From Saccharothrix espanaensis DSM 44229 (GTDB taxonomy: Bacteria; Actinomycetota; Actinomycetes; Mycobacteriales; Pseudonocardiaceae): DNA of 64,000 bases. Within the stretch, counting starts at the first letter, position 1. The number at the start of each line of letters is the position of its first letter. Positions 1 through 8,075 of this stretch are shown piece by piece. The position numbers were made by a program, and so were the translations under genes. The notes under the pieces were generated by a model that was not told the DNA's origin, searched no databases, and saw only the letters and a program-made list of their open reading frames with translations. Where the stretch lies: the NCBI RefSeq assembly GCF_000328705.1, contig NC_019673.1, positions 3,782,001 through 3,846,000 on the forward strand, given 5' to 3'.

Positions 1-417
1 AGGACCGTCGTCCTGGTGGCCGCGGCCCTGGCGCTGGCCTGGGTGTCGGCCGGCTGCGGCGTGCAGCCCAGCGAGCCCATCGGCGGGTCCGCCGCCACCG
101 GTGCCCTGGTCTACCTGGTGCGTGACGACACCGTCGTGCCGGTGCTGCGGCCCACCAAGCAACCCACGACGGGTGCGCGGGCACTGGCCCTGCTCGCCGA
201 AGGACCGAACGGCCGGGAACAAGCCCAGGGCCTGACCACCGCCGTCCCGCCGGGAACGGCCCCGGTCCTGTCCGGCAACACGATCACCGTGGCCACGGAC
301 GTCAGCACACTGCCCGAAGTGGCAGTCTCCCAACTCGTCTGCACGGCCGCAGCCGCCGAACCGCTCACCCTGGTCGGCGGCGGCCACCGCCGAGGCCCGC
401 TCACCTGCCCGGTCTAG
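1..417 (+). CDS. GerMN-type lipoprotein, 5' end outside window
   Basis: The frame is open from base 1, so the true start lies a few codons upstream of the window. A GTG at 16 is in frame but would cut the signal sequence. The visible N-terminus is hydrophobic (VVLVAAALALAWVSAGC) and ends in a lipobox, VSAGC, followed by GVQPSEP. Lipid attachment to that Cys and anchoring on the outer face of the membrane are expected. The mature part (about 115 residues) resembles the GerMN-domain lipoproteins of actinobacteria: it has a central ALALLAEGP segment, a VPPGT turn, a late QLVCTAAA segment and a C-terminal CPV. Such proteins are often encoded beside sigma factors or two-component systems, but the upstream neighbour is not visible. 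The function of the family is unknown. Confidence 0.75.
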   Translation, partial: RTVVLVAAALALAWVSAGCGVQPSEPIGGSAATGALVYLVRDDTVVPVLRPTKQPTTGARALALLAEGPNGREQAQGLTTAVPPGTAPVLSGNTITVATDVSTLPEVAVSQLVCTAAAAEPLTLVGGGHRRGPLTCPV

Positions 418-739
418 CTGTACTGACCCGTGACGTTGTGGACGTCCAGGCGGTCAGCCGGGTGATGGCCGGCCGCCGGGGCCGGTGAGCGTGAGCGTTG
501 GCGGAGCAACCCTGCGCGCCGCCGACGACCCGGACCCGCCGGCCCCCGCCCACCGCAATGGTCGCGGCCTGCCTGGGTGCTGAGCGCTTTCGCGCGCGTC
601 GCTCTCGTCGGGAGACGTCCGCCGCTCGGCGAGGGCGACCGACCCGGCAACGGGAAAATCTGTTGCCCGGGGGTCCGCCGGCTGAACATCATGGCGGGCA
701 TGGACATCTAGTACCGAGCAGTGGCGCACGTGCCGGATG

Positions 740-767
740 AAGGCGGGTTCGAGTTGCTCCCCGCCTT
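740..767. other. Stem-loop (first of a tandem pair)
   Basis: An 8-bp perfect stem (AAGGCGGG at 740-747, CCCGCCTT at 760-767) encloses a 12-nt loop. It is followed by TTGTT and then, 20 nt on, by a stronger hairpin. It could be part of a terminator pair or of a small structured transcript. It is too simple to assign to an RNA family. Confidence 0.4.
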
Positions 768-786
768 TGTTCGCCGTGCTGTTCGG

Positions 787-821
787 AGCCCGCACCCCGT
801 GATCGGTGCGGGCTTCCTTTT
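787..821 (+). terminator. Rho-independent-type terminator
   Basis: A 10-bp perfect GC-rich stem (AGCCCGCACC at 787-796, GGTGCGGGCT at 805-814) has an 8-nt loop and is followed by TCCTTTTC. There is no recognised gene in the 370 bases before it, so it either ends a long 3' UTR of the lipoprotein transcript or an unannotated small RNA. Confidence 0.6.
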
Positions 822-946
822 CGCGACGTGATGTGCGGCGTCGCGCCGGTCGGCGTGCTCCCGTTCCAGGCGTCGGCCGAAGGCCACTGAATCCGTGAGG
901 CGATTCGCCGTGCGCGCAGCGCGGCGGGCTGCCGTCACCACAGTCC

Positions 947-1606
947 ATGGAGTCCGGCTACCTCATGAATGAATTCCGCGGTTTTCACCCGCCCGTCGAC
1001 GGCGCGGAGTCCGGCCCCGACCGGAAAGTGCTGTGGGTGGTCCGGGAGATCGGGCTGCCCGCCCTCGTCAAGGACTGCGTGTCGTGCCGGTCCACGCGGC
1101 ACCGCCCCACCGGGAAGTTCCGGGTGAACGCGAACGGCAAGCTCCTCGACGTCTGGCTGCTGGTCGGCTGCGAGTCGTGCGGCCGCACGTCGAAGATCCC
1201 CGTGCACGAGCGCGTCCACGTCAACGCGCTCGACCACGACCGGCTGGTGCTGTTCGAGAACAACGACCCGGCCACGGTGCGAGACCTGACCACCGACCCG
1301 GCGGCGGCCGGTCGGGCCGGCTACCGGCTCGACTGGCGCGGCACCTGGGTGCTCGACACCGACCTGCCGTTCCACGAACCCGACCACGGGGAGCCGGTAC
1401 CGCTCGAAGTCGTCGTCCGGTTCGAACTGCCCGCACCGGTCCGGGTCGAGAAGCTGCTGATGGCCGGGTTCGGGCTGAGCCGGTCCGCCGTGCGCGGCCT
1501 GGTCGGGTCCGGCCGGATCCGGCTGCCGGTGGCCGTCGACGCGAAGGTCCGCGAGGACTTCACCCTCTTCGTCGTCGGCGGGCTACCCGGCGCGGCGCGG
1601 CCGTAG
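947..1606 (+). CDS. DUF1062 zinc-ribbon-like protein
   Basis: The 219-residue product matches the DUF1062 family. It has the core segments LWVV, GLPALVKDC, a TGKFRVNANGKLLDVWLL block and two CxxC pairs (residues about 43-46 and 75-78) that could bind zinc. A 180-200 residue length is usual for the family. The C-terminal part (MAGFGLSRSAVRGLVGSGRI) looks like an S4-like RNA-binding segment. The start is uncertain: ATG 947 and ATG 965 are both in frame and neither has a good ribosome binding site. Cellular role unknown. The gene stands alone and is closed by a strong hairpin. Confidence 0.75.
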   Translation: MESGYLMNEFRGFHPPVDGAESGPDRKVLWVVREIGLPALVKDCVSCRSTRHRPTGKFRVNANGKLLDVWLLVGCESCGRTSKIPVHERVHVNALDHDRLVLFENNDPATVRDLTTDPAAAGRAGYRLDWRGTWVLDTDLPFHEPDHGEPVPLEVVVRFELPAPVRVEKLLMAGFGLSRSAVRGLVGSGRIRLPVAVDAKVREDFTLFVVGGLPGAARP

Positions 1607-1607
1607 G

Positions 1608-1646
1608 GGTGGAACGGAGACTGTCGGCGGCAGTCTCCGTTCCACC
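1608..1646. terminator. Bidirectional terminator between convergent genes
   Basis: A 16-bp perfect inverted repeat (1608-1623 with 1631-1646) with a 7-nt loop sits between the stop of the DUF1062 gene and the stop of the minus-strand secreted protein. Position and symmetry fit a shared terminator. Confidence 0.75.
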
Positions 1647-1678
1647 GGGGTGGGACTCGCCGGGCGTCCCGGGGTCGA

Positions 1679-2293
1679 TCAGTAGACCTCCAGACCGATC
1701 TTGACGCCGTCGAAGTCGTAGCCGTCCGGGTCGAGGGCGAAGGCGCTCTTGCCGCCGCCCTGGCTCGCCCACCGGGTGAAGGCCGGCGAGCCCGAGGAAC
1801 CCTGGTCGACGACCTCGATCGAGAGTCGGAAGTCGGTCAGCTCGTAGGGAGCCGACCACGGTCGGACCTCCAGGAAGACGCGGTACTGGTCGGGGTCGTA
1901 GCCGTCCGAGTCGGTCACCAGGTCGGTCACCCCACCGCCCTCGCTCGCCCAGCCGGTGTAGAGCACCGGGCCGTCCGCGCCGTAGCTCTCACGGGCCTGC
2001 GCGCCGATCCGGAAGTCCTTGCCGGCCAGCACGCCGCTCGGCGTCAGCGCCAGGTCGACCAGGGCGCCGTCCGGGTCGTAGTTGTCGCTGTCGCCCGCCC
2101 ACGGCGTCCCGCCGCCACCGAACGAGGCGGGACCGGTCAGCCGCTCCACGCCCACCCCGTAGTTGCCGCCGCCGTCGGCGAACTGGATGCCGACCCGGAA
2201 GTTGGGCGTCGCCGCGTTCGCGGTGGGCAACGCCGTACCGGTGAGCGCGACACTGGCCAGGAATGCCAGTGAAAGCGTAGCAATTCTGCGCAT
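1679..2293 (-). CDS. Secreted three-repeat beta-rich protein, unknown function
   Basis: The 204-residue product starts at ATG 2293 (MRRIATLSLAFL), which gives a clean signal peptide ending at ANAA. An upstream in-frame ATG at 2347 would prepend non-signal sequence. The mature protein has three tandem repeats of about 55 residues. Each contains a W-A-x-x-GGG segment, an acidic D-x-D-x-YDxDG loop, and a V-x-LEV or FRVGIQ-type beta strand. The Asp-rich loops could bind Ca2+ and the repeat size suggests a beta-trefoil or beta-prism fold, but both points are inference. I do not recognise the family. The gene stands alone and is minus-strand, sharing a terminator with the gene to its left. Confidence 0.8.
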   Translation of the reverse strand: MRRIATLSLAFLASVALTGTALPTANAATPNFRVGIQFADGGGNYGVGVERLTGPASFGGGGTPWAGDSDNYDPDGALVDLALTPSGVLAGKDFRIGAQARESYGADGPVLYTGWASEGGGVTDLVTDSDGYDPDQYRVFLEVRPWSAPYELTDFRLSIEVVDQGSSGSPAFTRWASQGGGKSAFALDPDGYDFDGVKIGLEVY

Positions 2294-2788
2294 GGTGCTC
2301 TTTCTTCGACAATCGTGGGGTAGTGGTCGGGGCCGAATATGGCTCACCCCCGCAAAACCCGCAAACTGCCTCTCGGTCGAGTGGTGCTGCTCGGAACGGA
2401 TCAGTCGGCAAATGTCGGAATTCGTGGTTCCGAAGGCGCCCGCAGCGTTGCCCGGCTGGAATATTCACGCCGACCGGGCCGGCGTTCGTCGCGAAATGAG
2501 ACCGGATCCGGTCGAGTGGCGCAGCGCCGCGATCGCCCGGTGGACGGCCGACTGCCGCACCGGTGCCGACGATCGCGCGGTTGCTCGGCCATCCGACACA
2601 TCGCGCATCCGGGCGTGTCACCGCCGGCGGGTCTTCGGCATCCCGATCGGCGGGAGGTTCGGGGTTGGCACCGGTTCCGCCCGGAAGCGCCGACGGAGGT
2701 CCGCCCGGATGCGCCGACGGGGTCCGCCGGACGCGCCGACGGGGTCTGTCCGATGAGGACGGTCGGGGGAGACGGGCGAGGTTCGGGC

Positions 2789-4528
2789 TCAGCTCCGGCC
2801 GGCGGTCCAAGCCGCCCACAGCCGGGCGTAGTGGCCGCCCGCCGCGACGAGGTCGTGGTGGGTGCCGTGCTCCACGACCCGACCCTGGTCGAGCACGACG
2901 ACCAGGTCCGCCGACGCGGCCTGGGTCAGCCGGTGCGCCACGACGATCGCGGTGCGGTCGCGCAGCACCCGGGTGGTCGCCTTCTCCAGCAGCCGCGCGC
3001 CGGTGCTGCCGGCTTCGGCGGTGGCCTCGTCGAGGATCGCGACGAGCGGGTCGAGCAGGAGCAGGCGGGCGAGGGCGAGCTGCTGGGCCTGGACGACGGT
3101 GAGGTCGTGGCCGCCGTCGCCGACGACCGCGTCCAGCCCGTCGGGCAGCGCGCGGGCCCAGTCGGCCGCGCCCACGGCGTCCAGCGCCGCCCAGAGGTCG
3201 GGTTCCCCGGCGTCGGGTCGGACGAGGCGGAGGTCCTCGGCGAGGGTGCCGGCGAAGACGTGGACCTCCTGGGTGACCAGCGCGACGGTGGTGCGCATCG
3301 TGTCGGCGTCTATGTCCTCCAGCGCCACACCGCCGATCCGCACCGCGCCGCCGGTCGGGTCGTGGACGCCGGCGAGGAGCTTGGCGAGGGTGGTCTTGCC
3401 GCCGCCGCTGCCGCCGACCAGCGCGACGGTGGCCCCGGTGGGGACGTCGAGTTCGATGCCGTGCAGCACGTCCTGGCCGGGCAGGTAGGCGTAGCGCAGG
3501 TCGACGGCCTTGATCGACCCGTCGGACGGGCGTTCGCCGCGCCGGGGCCTGGTCTGCGCGGGCATCTCGACCACGCCGACGAGCCGGGCGAGGCTCGCCG
3601 TCGCCGACTGGAACGTGTCGAGCAGGAACAGCACGCCGTTGATCGGGGTGAACAGGTTGGCGAAGTACAGCGCGGCGGCGGCCGCCGCGCCGATCGTCGC
3701 CACCCCGCCGCGCACCAGCAGGAACCCGGCGATCAGCACCGCGCCCAGGCCGACCAGCTCGGCCAGGTTGAGCCGGCCGAAGAACCGGGTCTGGACGCGG
3801 GTGACGGCCACGGCCATCTCGATGCTGCGGTCGACCCGCCGGCCGACCCGGGCCACGTGGTCGTCGCCGAGCCGGAACGCCCGGACGGTGACCGCGCCGC
3901 TGAGCGAGTCCAGCAACTGCTGCTGCTCGCCGCCGGCGGCTTCCCGGCGGCGGGCGTAGAGCGGGGAGGACCGGCCCAGGTACCAGCGCGAGGTCCACGC
4001 CTGGATGGGCACGGCGAGCAGCGCCGCCGCGCCGAACCGCCAGTCCAGCGCCGCGAGCCCGACCACGGTCAGCACGATGACCAGCGCCGACTGGATGAAC
4101 TCGGGGAACGCCTCGCGCAGCGCGGTGCTGACCATCGCCACGTCCTCGGTGATCCGGGACGTCAGGTCGCCGGACCCGCCCTGCTCGATCCGCTCCAGCG
4201 GCAGGTCCAGCGCGTGGGCCACGAAGTCCTCGCGCAGCGCGGCGAGGACCTGCTCGCCGAGCCGGGCGGTCGAGCGCAGGCCCGCGTAGGCCAGGCCGCC
4301 CTGGGCCAGGGCGATCGCGGCGAGCAGGAGGACCGGGCCGGTGATCGGGCCGCCGGTCACCGCCAGGTCGACCACCCGGCCGAGCAGGGGAGCGGTGACC
4401 ATGCTGACGGCGGCCGCGCCGAGCAGGCACACCGCGGCCGCGACGGCGAGCCACCGGTGCGCGCGGACCAGCCGGCCGAGCAGCGCGAGGGTGCGCTTCG
4501 GGGTGGCGACGGGGAGCAGCGCGCTCAC
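2789..4528 (-). CDS. ABC half-transporter B (canonical Walker A/B, degenerate signature)
   Basis: This 579-residue protein has an N-terminal six-helix type IV exporter membrane domain (about residues 1-310) fused to an ATP-binding domain. Walker A is intact (GGSGGGKTT), and Walker B is intact with its catalytic glutamate (VAILDEAT). The ABC signature is not LSGGQ: it reads LTVVQAQQ. It overlaps the upstream half-transporter gene by 4 bp (ATGA), so the two are translationally coupled and almost certainly form a heterodimer. The partner has the opposite defects. Together they give one functional ATP site (Walker motifs of this subunit, signature of the partner) and one dead site. With the iron box upstream, a role in siderophore or metal-chelate traffic is likely; direction of transport cannot be told. 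Confidence 0.9.
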   Translation of the reverse strand: MSALLPVATPKRTLALLGRLVRAHRWLAVAAAVCLLGAAAVSMVTAPLLGRVVDLAVTGGPITGPVLLLAAIALAQGGLAYAGLRSTARLGEQVLAALREDFVAHALDLPLERIEQGGSGDLTSRITEDVAMVSTALREAFPEFIQSALVIVLTVVGLAALDWRFGAAALLAVPIQAWTSRWYLGRSSPLYARRREAAGGEQQQLLDSLSGAVTVRAFRLGDDHVARVGRRVDRSIEMAVAVTRVQTRFFGRLNLAELVGLGAVLIAGFLLVRGGVATIGAAAAAALYFANLFTPINGVLFLLDTFQSATASLARLVGVVEMPAQTRPRRGERPSDGSIKAVDLRYAYLPGQDVLHGIELDVPTGATVALVGGSGGGKTTLAKLLAGVHDPTGGAVRIGGVALEDIDADTMRTTVALVTQEVHVFAGTLAEDLRLVRPDAGEPDLWAALDAVGAADWARALPDGLDAVVGDGGHDLTVVQAQQLALARLLLLDPLVAILDEATAEAGSTGARLLEKATTRVLRDRTAIVVAHRLTQAASADLVVVLDQGRVVEHGTHHDLVAAGGHYARLWAAWTAGRS

Positions 4529-6213
4529 GACAGGATCAGCTCCCGGTAGCCCTCGTGGTCACGCAACAGCCCGGCGTGCTCACCGGACGCCGTGACGGTG
4601 CCGCGTTCGACGTAGACGACCCGGTCGGCGACGGCGAGCAGCGCGGGGCTGCTGCACAGGACGATCGTGGTGCGCCCGGCGCGCACGTCGCGCAGCCCGG
4701 CGGCGATGGCGGCCTCGGTGACCGCGTCCACGGCCGTGGTCGGGTCGTGCAGCACGAGCACCGGGGGATCGGCGTGCAGGGCGCGGGCCAGCGCGACGCG
4801 CTGCCGCTGCCCGCCCGACAGCGACCGGCCGCGCTCGGTGACCGCCGTGGCCAACCCGTCCGGGAGGGCGGCGGCCATCCGGTCCACCTGGGCGGCCCGC
4901 ACCGCCGCGCTCACGTCGCCGCTGCCGCCGGCCAGGATGTTGTCCTGAACGGTGCCCTCGAACAGGTCCGCGTCGTGCGGCGACACCAGCACCGCCGTGC
5001 GCAGCGCGTCCGGCGCGATGTCGGTCAGCGGCGTCCCGTCGAGCGTGAGCCGGCCCTCCTCGGGGTCGGCCTCGCGGCCCAGGAACCGGCGCAGCGCCAT
5101 CGCCTCGCCCGGGTCGGCGGTCACCACGCAGACCAGCTCGCCCGGCTCGACGGTCAGCTCCAGCCCGGCCAGCCGGCCGCCCGTCACGCCGGTCAGCCCG
5201 ACCCGCCCGGCCACCGCGCCGAGCCCGGCACCACCGCCGGTCACGGCCGGCGGCGCGTCGAGCACCTTGGCGATCCGGGTGGCGGAGGCGCGCCCGGCCG
5301 CGACCGACGCGGTGATCTCGCCCAGCGTCCCCAACGGCCCCAGCAGGAACTGCGCCAGGCCGACCGCCGAGACCAGGTTGCCCGCGGTGATCTCGCCGGC
5401 CGCGGCGAGCCCGCCGCCGACCAGCGCCACCACCGCCAGGAACACCCCGTTCACCGCGATCACCGCGCCCGAGTAGCCCGCCTCGGCCCGGCTGGTGTGC
5501 AGGGTGGCGGCCAGCGACGCCCGGCTCACCGCCCGGTACCGGGACACCCCGGCCCGCTCCGCGCCCAGCCCCTTGACCACCCGCACCCCGCGCACGAGGT
5601 CGGTGCCGACACCGGCGGCCTGCGCCGCCTGCTCCTGCTGCGCCGCCGCGCGCCGCTCCAGCGGACCGCTCAACGCCCGCACCAGCAGCATCACCGGCGG
5701 GGTGCCCAGCAGGATCAGCAGCCCCAGCGGGAGCGAGACGGTGAGCAGCGCGACACCGGCCACCACGACGCCGACCACGGCCGCGATGCCGTGCGGCAGC
5801 AGGTAGTTGACCATCGCCGTCCGCCGCACGTCCGCCGTGGCGATGCTCACCAGCGCGCCCGGCGGCAGGTCGGCGTCCGCGCCGCCGCGACCGTCCAGCA
5901 CCCGCGCGGCCAACGCCAACCGCAGCACGCGGTCCGCGCGCACGCCGGCCAGCAGCCCGACCCGCGCACCGAACCGGTAGCACGAGGACAGCAGCAGGAA
6001 GTCGACCGCCAGCACAGCCAGCCAGAACGCCAGCGCGCCCGCGTCGCCCGTGGTGATCGCCTGGTCCAGCACCACGCCGATCAGCAACGGCACCAGCGCC
6101 TCACCGGCCTGGTGGCCGATGAACAGCGCCGAGGTCGCGGCGATCCGCCCCCGCTGGGCGAGCACCGACCGGCGCAACACCCCGCCGTCGGTCGGAGAAC
6201 CAGGTCGGCCCAC
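4525..6213 (-). CDS. ABC half-transporter A (degenerate Walker A/B, canonical signature)
   Basis: This is a 562-residue membrane/ATPase half-transporter and the first gene of a two-gene operon. Start GTG 6213 is preceded by GAGGGAGG at a good distance. About six membrane helices come first. In the nucleotide-binding domain the Walker A position reads TADPGEAMA, without the Gly-Lys-Ser/Thr. Walker B reads VLVLHDPTTAVD, so the Asp-Glu pair is replaced by His-Asp. The signature LSGGQRQRVALARAL is perfect. Such asymmetric halves are known from heterodimeric exporters (TM287/288, BmrCD) and from the IrtAB siderophore importer, but here both Walker motifs are lost. An IdeR/DmdR-like iron box lies just upstream of the ribosome binding site. 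Confidence 0.9.
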   Translation of the reverse strand: MGRPGSPTDGGVLRRSVLAQRGRIAATSALFIGHQAGEALVPLLIGVVLDQAITTGDAGALAFWLAVLAVDFLLLSSCYRFGARVGLLAGVRADRVLRLALAARVLDGRGGADADLPPGALVSIATADVRRTAMVNYLLPHGIAAVVGVVVAGVALLTVSLPLGLLILLGTPPVMLLVRALSGPLERRAAAQQEQAAQAAGVGTDLVRGVRVVKGLGAERAGVSRYRAVSRASLAATLHTSRAEAGYSGAVIAVNGVFLAVVALVGGGLAAAGEITAGNLVSAVGLAQFLLGPLGTLGEITASVAAGRASATRIAKVLDAPPAVTGGGAGLGAVAGRVGLTGVTGGRLAGLELTVEPGELVCVVTADPGEAMALRRFLGREADPEEGRLTLDGTPLTDIAPDALRTAVLVSPHDADLFEGTVQDNILAGGSGDVSAAVRAAQVDRMAAALPDGLATAVTERGRSLSGGQRQRVALARALHADPPVLVLHDPTTAVDAVTEAAIAAGLRDVRAGRTTIVLCSSPALLAVADRVVYVERGTVTASGEHAGLLRDHEGYRELILS

Positions 6214-6245
6214 CCCCGGCCTCCCTCACGTCGACTCGGCTGAAG

Positions 6246-6264
6246 TATGCCTACCCTAACCTCA
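6246..6264 (-). promoter_or_regulatory. Candidate iron box (IdeR/DmdR operator)
   Basis: On the minus strand this reads TGAGGTTAGGGTAGGCATA. By hand alignment 13 of 19 positions match the actinobacterial iron-box consensus TTAGGTTAGGCTAACCTAA, with the left half nearly perfect (AGGTTAG). It ends about 30 bp upstream of the GTG start of the ABC operon, the usual place for an iron-repressor site. Repression under iron sufficiency is inferred. Confidence 0.6.
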
Positions 6265-6360
6265 GGGACCGACAGTGATCGCCAGGTGGTGACGCCCGGC
6301 CGGTCGACTAGGCTGGTGGACGGCGCGAGTGCGCCTGTCGGTTTCCTGGCGTGGGGGTTG

Positions 6361-6420
6361 ATGACTATGGCTGTCCACAGCCGTTGTCAGCCTGCCCTTG
6401 TCCGGTTCGCGCTGGTGTAG
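6361..6420 (+). CDS. Small upstream ORF, possible leader peptide
   Basis: A 19-codon frame (MTMAVHSRCQPALVRFALV) ends 36 bp before the acetyltransferase start. GGGGG lies at 6353-6357, 3 nt before the first ATG and 9 nt before the second ATG (6367), so a 17-residue peptide from 6367 is more likely. It contains one Cys and no run of a single amino acid, so it is not an ordinary amino-acid attenuator. It could be a translated leader or a chance frame. Conservation in relatives would decide. Confidence 0.35.
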   Translation: MTMAVHSRCQPALVRFALV

Positions 6421-6456
6421 CGCGCACCGGGTCGTTTCAGCCGACCAGGAGTTCCC

Positions 6457-6984
6457 ATGTCCTCGTTTCCCGTGATCCCGGGCACTGACCTGCCCACGGA
6501 CCTGCCCACCGACCTGACCACTGACCGCCTGGTCCTGCGCCAGTGGACGTCCGACGACGTCGACGCGGTGGTGGCGGGTACCCGTCTCCCGCACTGGGCG
6601 GCGGACTTCCCCGCCGAAGGCGACCTCGTCATCGCCGGGCTGTTCGCCGGGCACCCCGGCTGGCTCGGTCCGCACGGCCACCGCCTGCTCGTCGAACGTG
6701 ACAGCGGGCTGGTCGTCGGGTCGATCGGGCTGTTCTGGCCGCCGCACGAGGGTGCGGTGGAGATCGGCTACGGCGTCGTGCCGTCGCGGCGCGGGCTCGG
6801 GTTCGCGTCGGAGGCGACCCGCCGCCTGGCGGAGTTCGCGTTCACCGCGCCGGAGGTCCGGGTCGTGCACGCCACCGTGGAACTGGCGAACCCGGCCTCG
6901 GCCAGGGTGCTGGCGAAGGCCGGGTTCCGGCACGTGCACACCGATGACGTGCAGCGCACGGCCCGTTACGAGGTGCGGCCGTAG
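6457..6984 (+). CDS. GNAT-family N-acetyltransferase (RimJ/RimL type)
   Basis: The 175-residue product begins at ATG 6457 with an AGGAG site 7 nt before it. The segment TDRLVLRQWTSDDVDAV is the typical RimJ/RimL start of the fold. The acetyl-CoA loop is VVPSRRGLGFASEATRRLAEFAF (R-R-G-x-G), and the late VELANPASARVLAKAGF segment is characteristic of the subfamily. The N-terminus carries a short degenerate repeat, LPTDLPTDLTTD. The acceptor substrate is unknown; members acetylate ribosomal-protein N-termini, antibiotics or small amines. The gene stands alone behind a small upstream ORF and shares a terminator with the convergent gene to the right. Confidence 0.85.
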   Translation: MSSFPVIPGTDLPTDLPTDLTTDRLVLRQWTSDDVDAVVAGTRLPHWAADFPAEGDLVIAGLFAGHPGWLGPHGHRLLVERDSGLVVGSIGLFWPPHEGAVEIGYGVVPSRRGLGFASEATRRLAEFAFTAPEVRVVHATVELANPASARVLAKAGFRHVHTDDVQRTARYEVRP

Positions 6985-6999
6985 TCCCGGGTCGCGTTG

Positions 7000-7030
7000 G
7001 CGGCTCGGCGGCACCGCGCCGCCGAGCCGC
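7000..7030. terminator. Bidirectional terminator between convergent genes
   Basis: A perfect 13-bp stem (GCGGCTCGGCGGC at 7000-7012, its complement at 7018-7030) has a 5-nt loop. It lies between the stops of the acetyltransferase (plus) and the secreted protein (minus). There is no T-run, which is common for actinobacterial terminators. Confidence 0.65.
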
Positions 7031-7040
7031 GCGGGTCCCG

Positions 7041-8075
7041 CTAGTTCGTCACCTGCCAGTAGTCGTTGGCCGACGGCAGCGAGAACGACAACCCGGTGCA
7101 CCCGAGACTGGCGCTGGACACGCTGCCCGGCGGCGTGACCGAGGAGTTGGTGGTGGTCAACAGGCTCCAGGTGCCGCCGACGTTGATCGAGATGCCGGCC
7201 GCCGCGAACAGGGTGCCGGCGGTCTCCGTGCAGTAGTAGCCCTCACCGGTGGCCGAGTTGTACTCGGTGTAGACCTCGAACATGCTCCACCCGCCGCCCG
7301 GGTTGGTGAGCTTGCCGGGGTCGGCGCTGGTGAACAGGGCGTCCCAGTAGCCGGTGGAGTAGTTGAACAGGTAGGCCGTCCACGAGTTCGTGACGGGGTC
7401 GGTCTGGACGTCCTTCACCGTGTACGCGGGCGGGCCGAGGTGGGTGTCGGAGTACTTGCTCAGGAACGTGGCGTCGATCCAGGCCACGGCGGCGAAGCCG
7501 GGCGCGGCGGCGCACCAGTCCCAGGCCCCGACGCCGTTGCCGCCCTGCCAGTAGAACGTGGTGACCTCGATGCAGGTCTTGCCGCTGGGGTCCAGCGTCG
7601 GCGCGTACACCACGTCCGGGTTGCCCGGCGGGATGGAGATCCCGGGGTTGAGGGTGTGCGTGGCCATGGCGCCGTCGGAGTTGACGTTCGGGAACGCGCC
7701 CCAGGCGGCGTGCAGCGCCCCGCTCCACGGCGGGATGCTCGTCGCGCCGACCTGCCGGCCGGCGGTGCCCGGCCGGTCGGCGACCGGTCCGCTCGCGCGG
7801 GTGGCGTGGCGGGCTTCGCCGCGCTTGCGGAACTTCTCGTTGAGCTCGGGCCCGGTGGCCGCGCGCGCCGCCTCACCGCGCAGCGCGGGCACCAGCCGGC
7901 CGCTGGTCGGCGAGTCCGGCCGGGCGACCTTGGCGGACTTGTCCACTGTGGACGGAGCGGTCGGCACGTCCGCGGTGGCGGGTGCGACGGAGGTCAGCAG
8001 CGCGCCCAGGGCGAGCAGCGCGACGGCGGCCCGGCGCACGGGTGAACGGCGTAACCGTGCAGAAGGAGACGGCAT
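7041..8075 (-). CDS. Large secreted protein of unknown function
   Basis: The 344-residue product starts at ATG 8075, preceded by GAGAGGAC. A TTG at 8102 is in frame but less likely. Residues 1-35 form a signal peptide (Arg-rich head, AAVALLALGALL, cut near ATA-DV). A low-complexity Ala/Arg/Pro region runs to about residue 100. The rest is rich in aromatic residues, Asn, Thr and Gly (for example TFYWQGGNGVGAWDWCAAAPG), as in extracellular beta-sandwich proteins. Four or more Cys residues may form disulfides. I do not recognise a family, and no catalytic motif is visible. A dyad in the upstream intergenic region may control this gene or its divergent neighbour. Confidence 0.75.
   Translation of the reverse strand: MPSPSARLRRSPVRRAAVALLALGALLTSVAPATADVPTAPSTVDKSAKVARPDSPTSGRLVPALRGEAARAATGPELNEKFRKRGEARHATRASGPVADRPGTAGRQVGATSIPPWSGALHAAWGAFPNVNSDGAMATHTLNPGISIPPGNPDVVYAPTLDPSGKTCIEVTTFYWQGGNGVGAWDWCAAAPGFAAVAWIDATFLSKYSDTHLGPPAYTVKDVQTDPVTNSWTAYLFNYSTGYWDALFTSADPGKLTNPGGGWSMFEVYTEYNSATGEGYYCTETAGTLFAAAGISINVGGTWSLLTTTNSSVTPPGSVSSASLGCTGLSFSLPSANDYWQVTN

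Larger units (their letters stand above)
418..946. other. Intergenic region without a convincing gene
   Basis: This stretch of 529 bases lies between the lipoprotein gene and the DUF1062 gene. Open frames on both strands here have Arg/Pro-rich translations typical of shadow frames in GC-rich DNA, and none has a family signature. The only clear structures are two hairpins at 740-767 and 787-814. No tRNA can be folded around the TTCGAG sequence at 748-753. Confidence 0.6.

Noticed and set aside
748..765. TTCGAG-containing stem that resembles a tRNA T-arm, possible att site
   Set aside because: No acceptor, anticodon or D-arm can be folded around it and no integrase is present in the window.
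454..948. Minus-strand frame of 164 codons in the first intergenic region
   Set aside because: Arg/Pro-rich, no ribosome binding site, spans two hairpins including a terminator.
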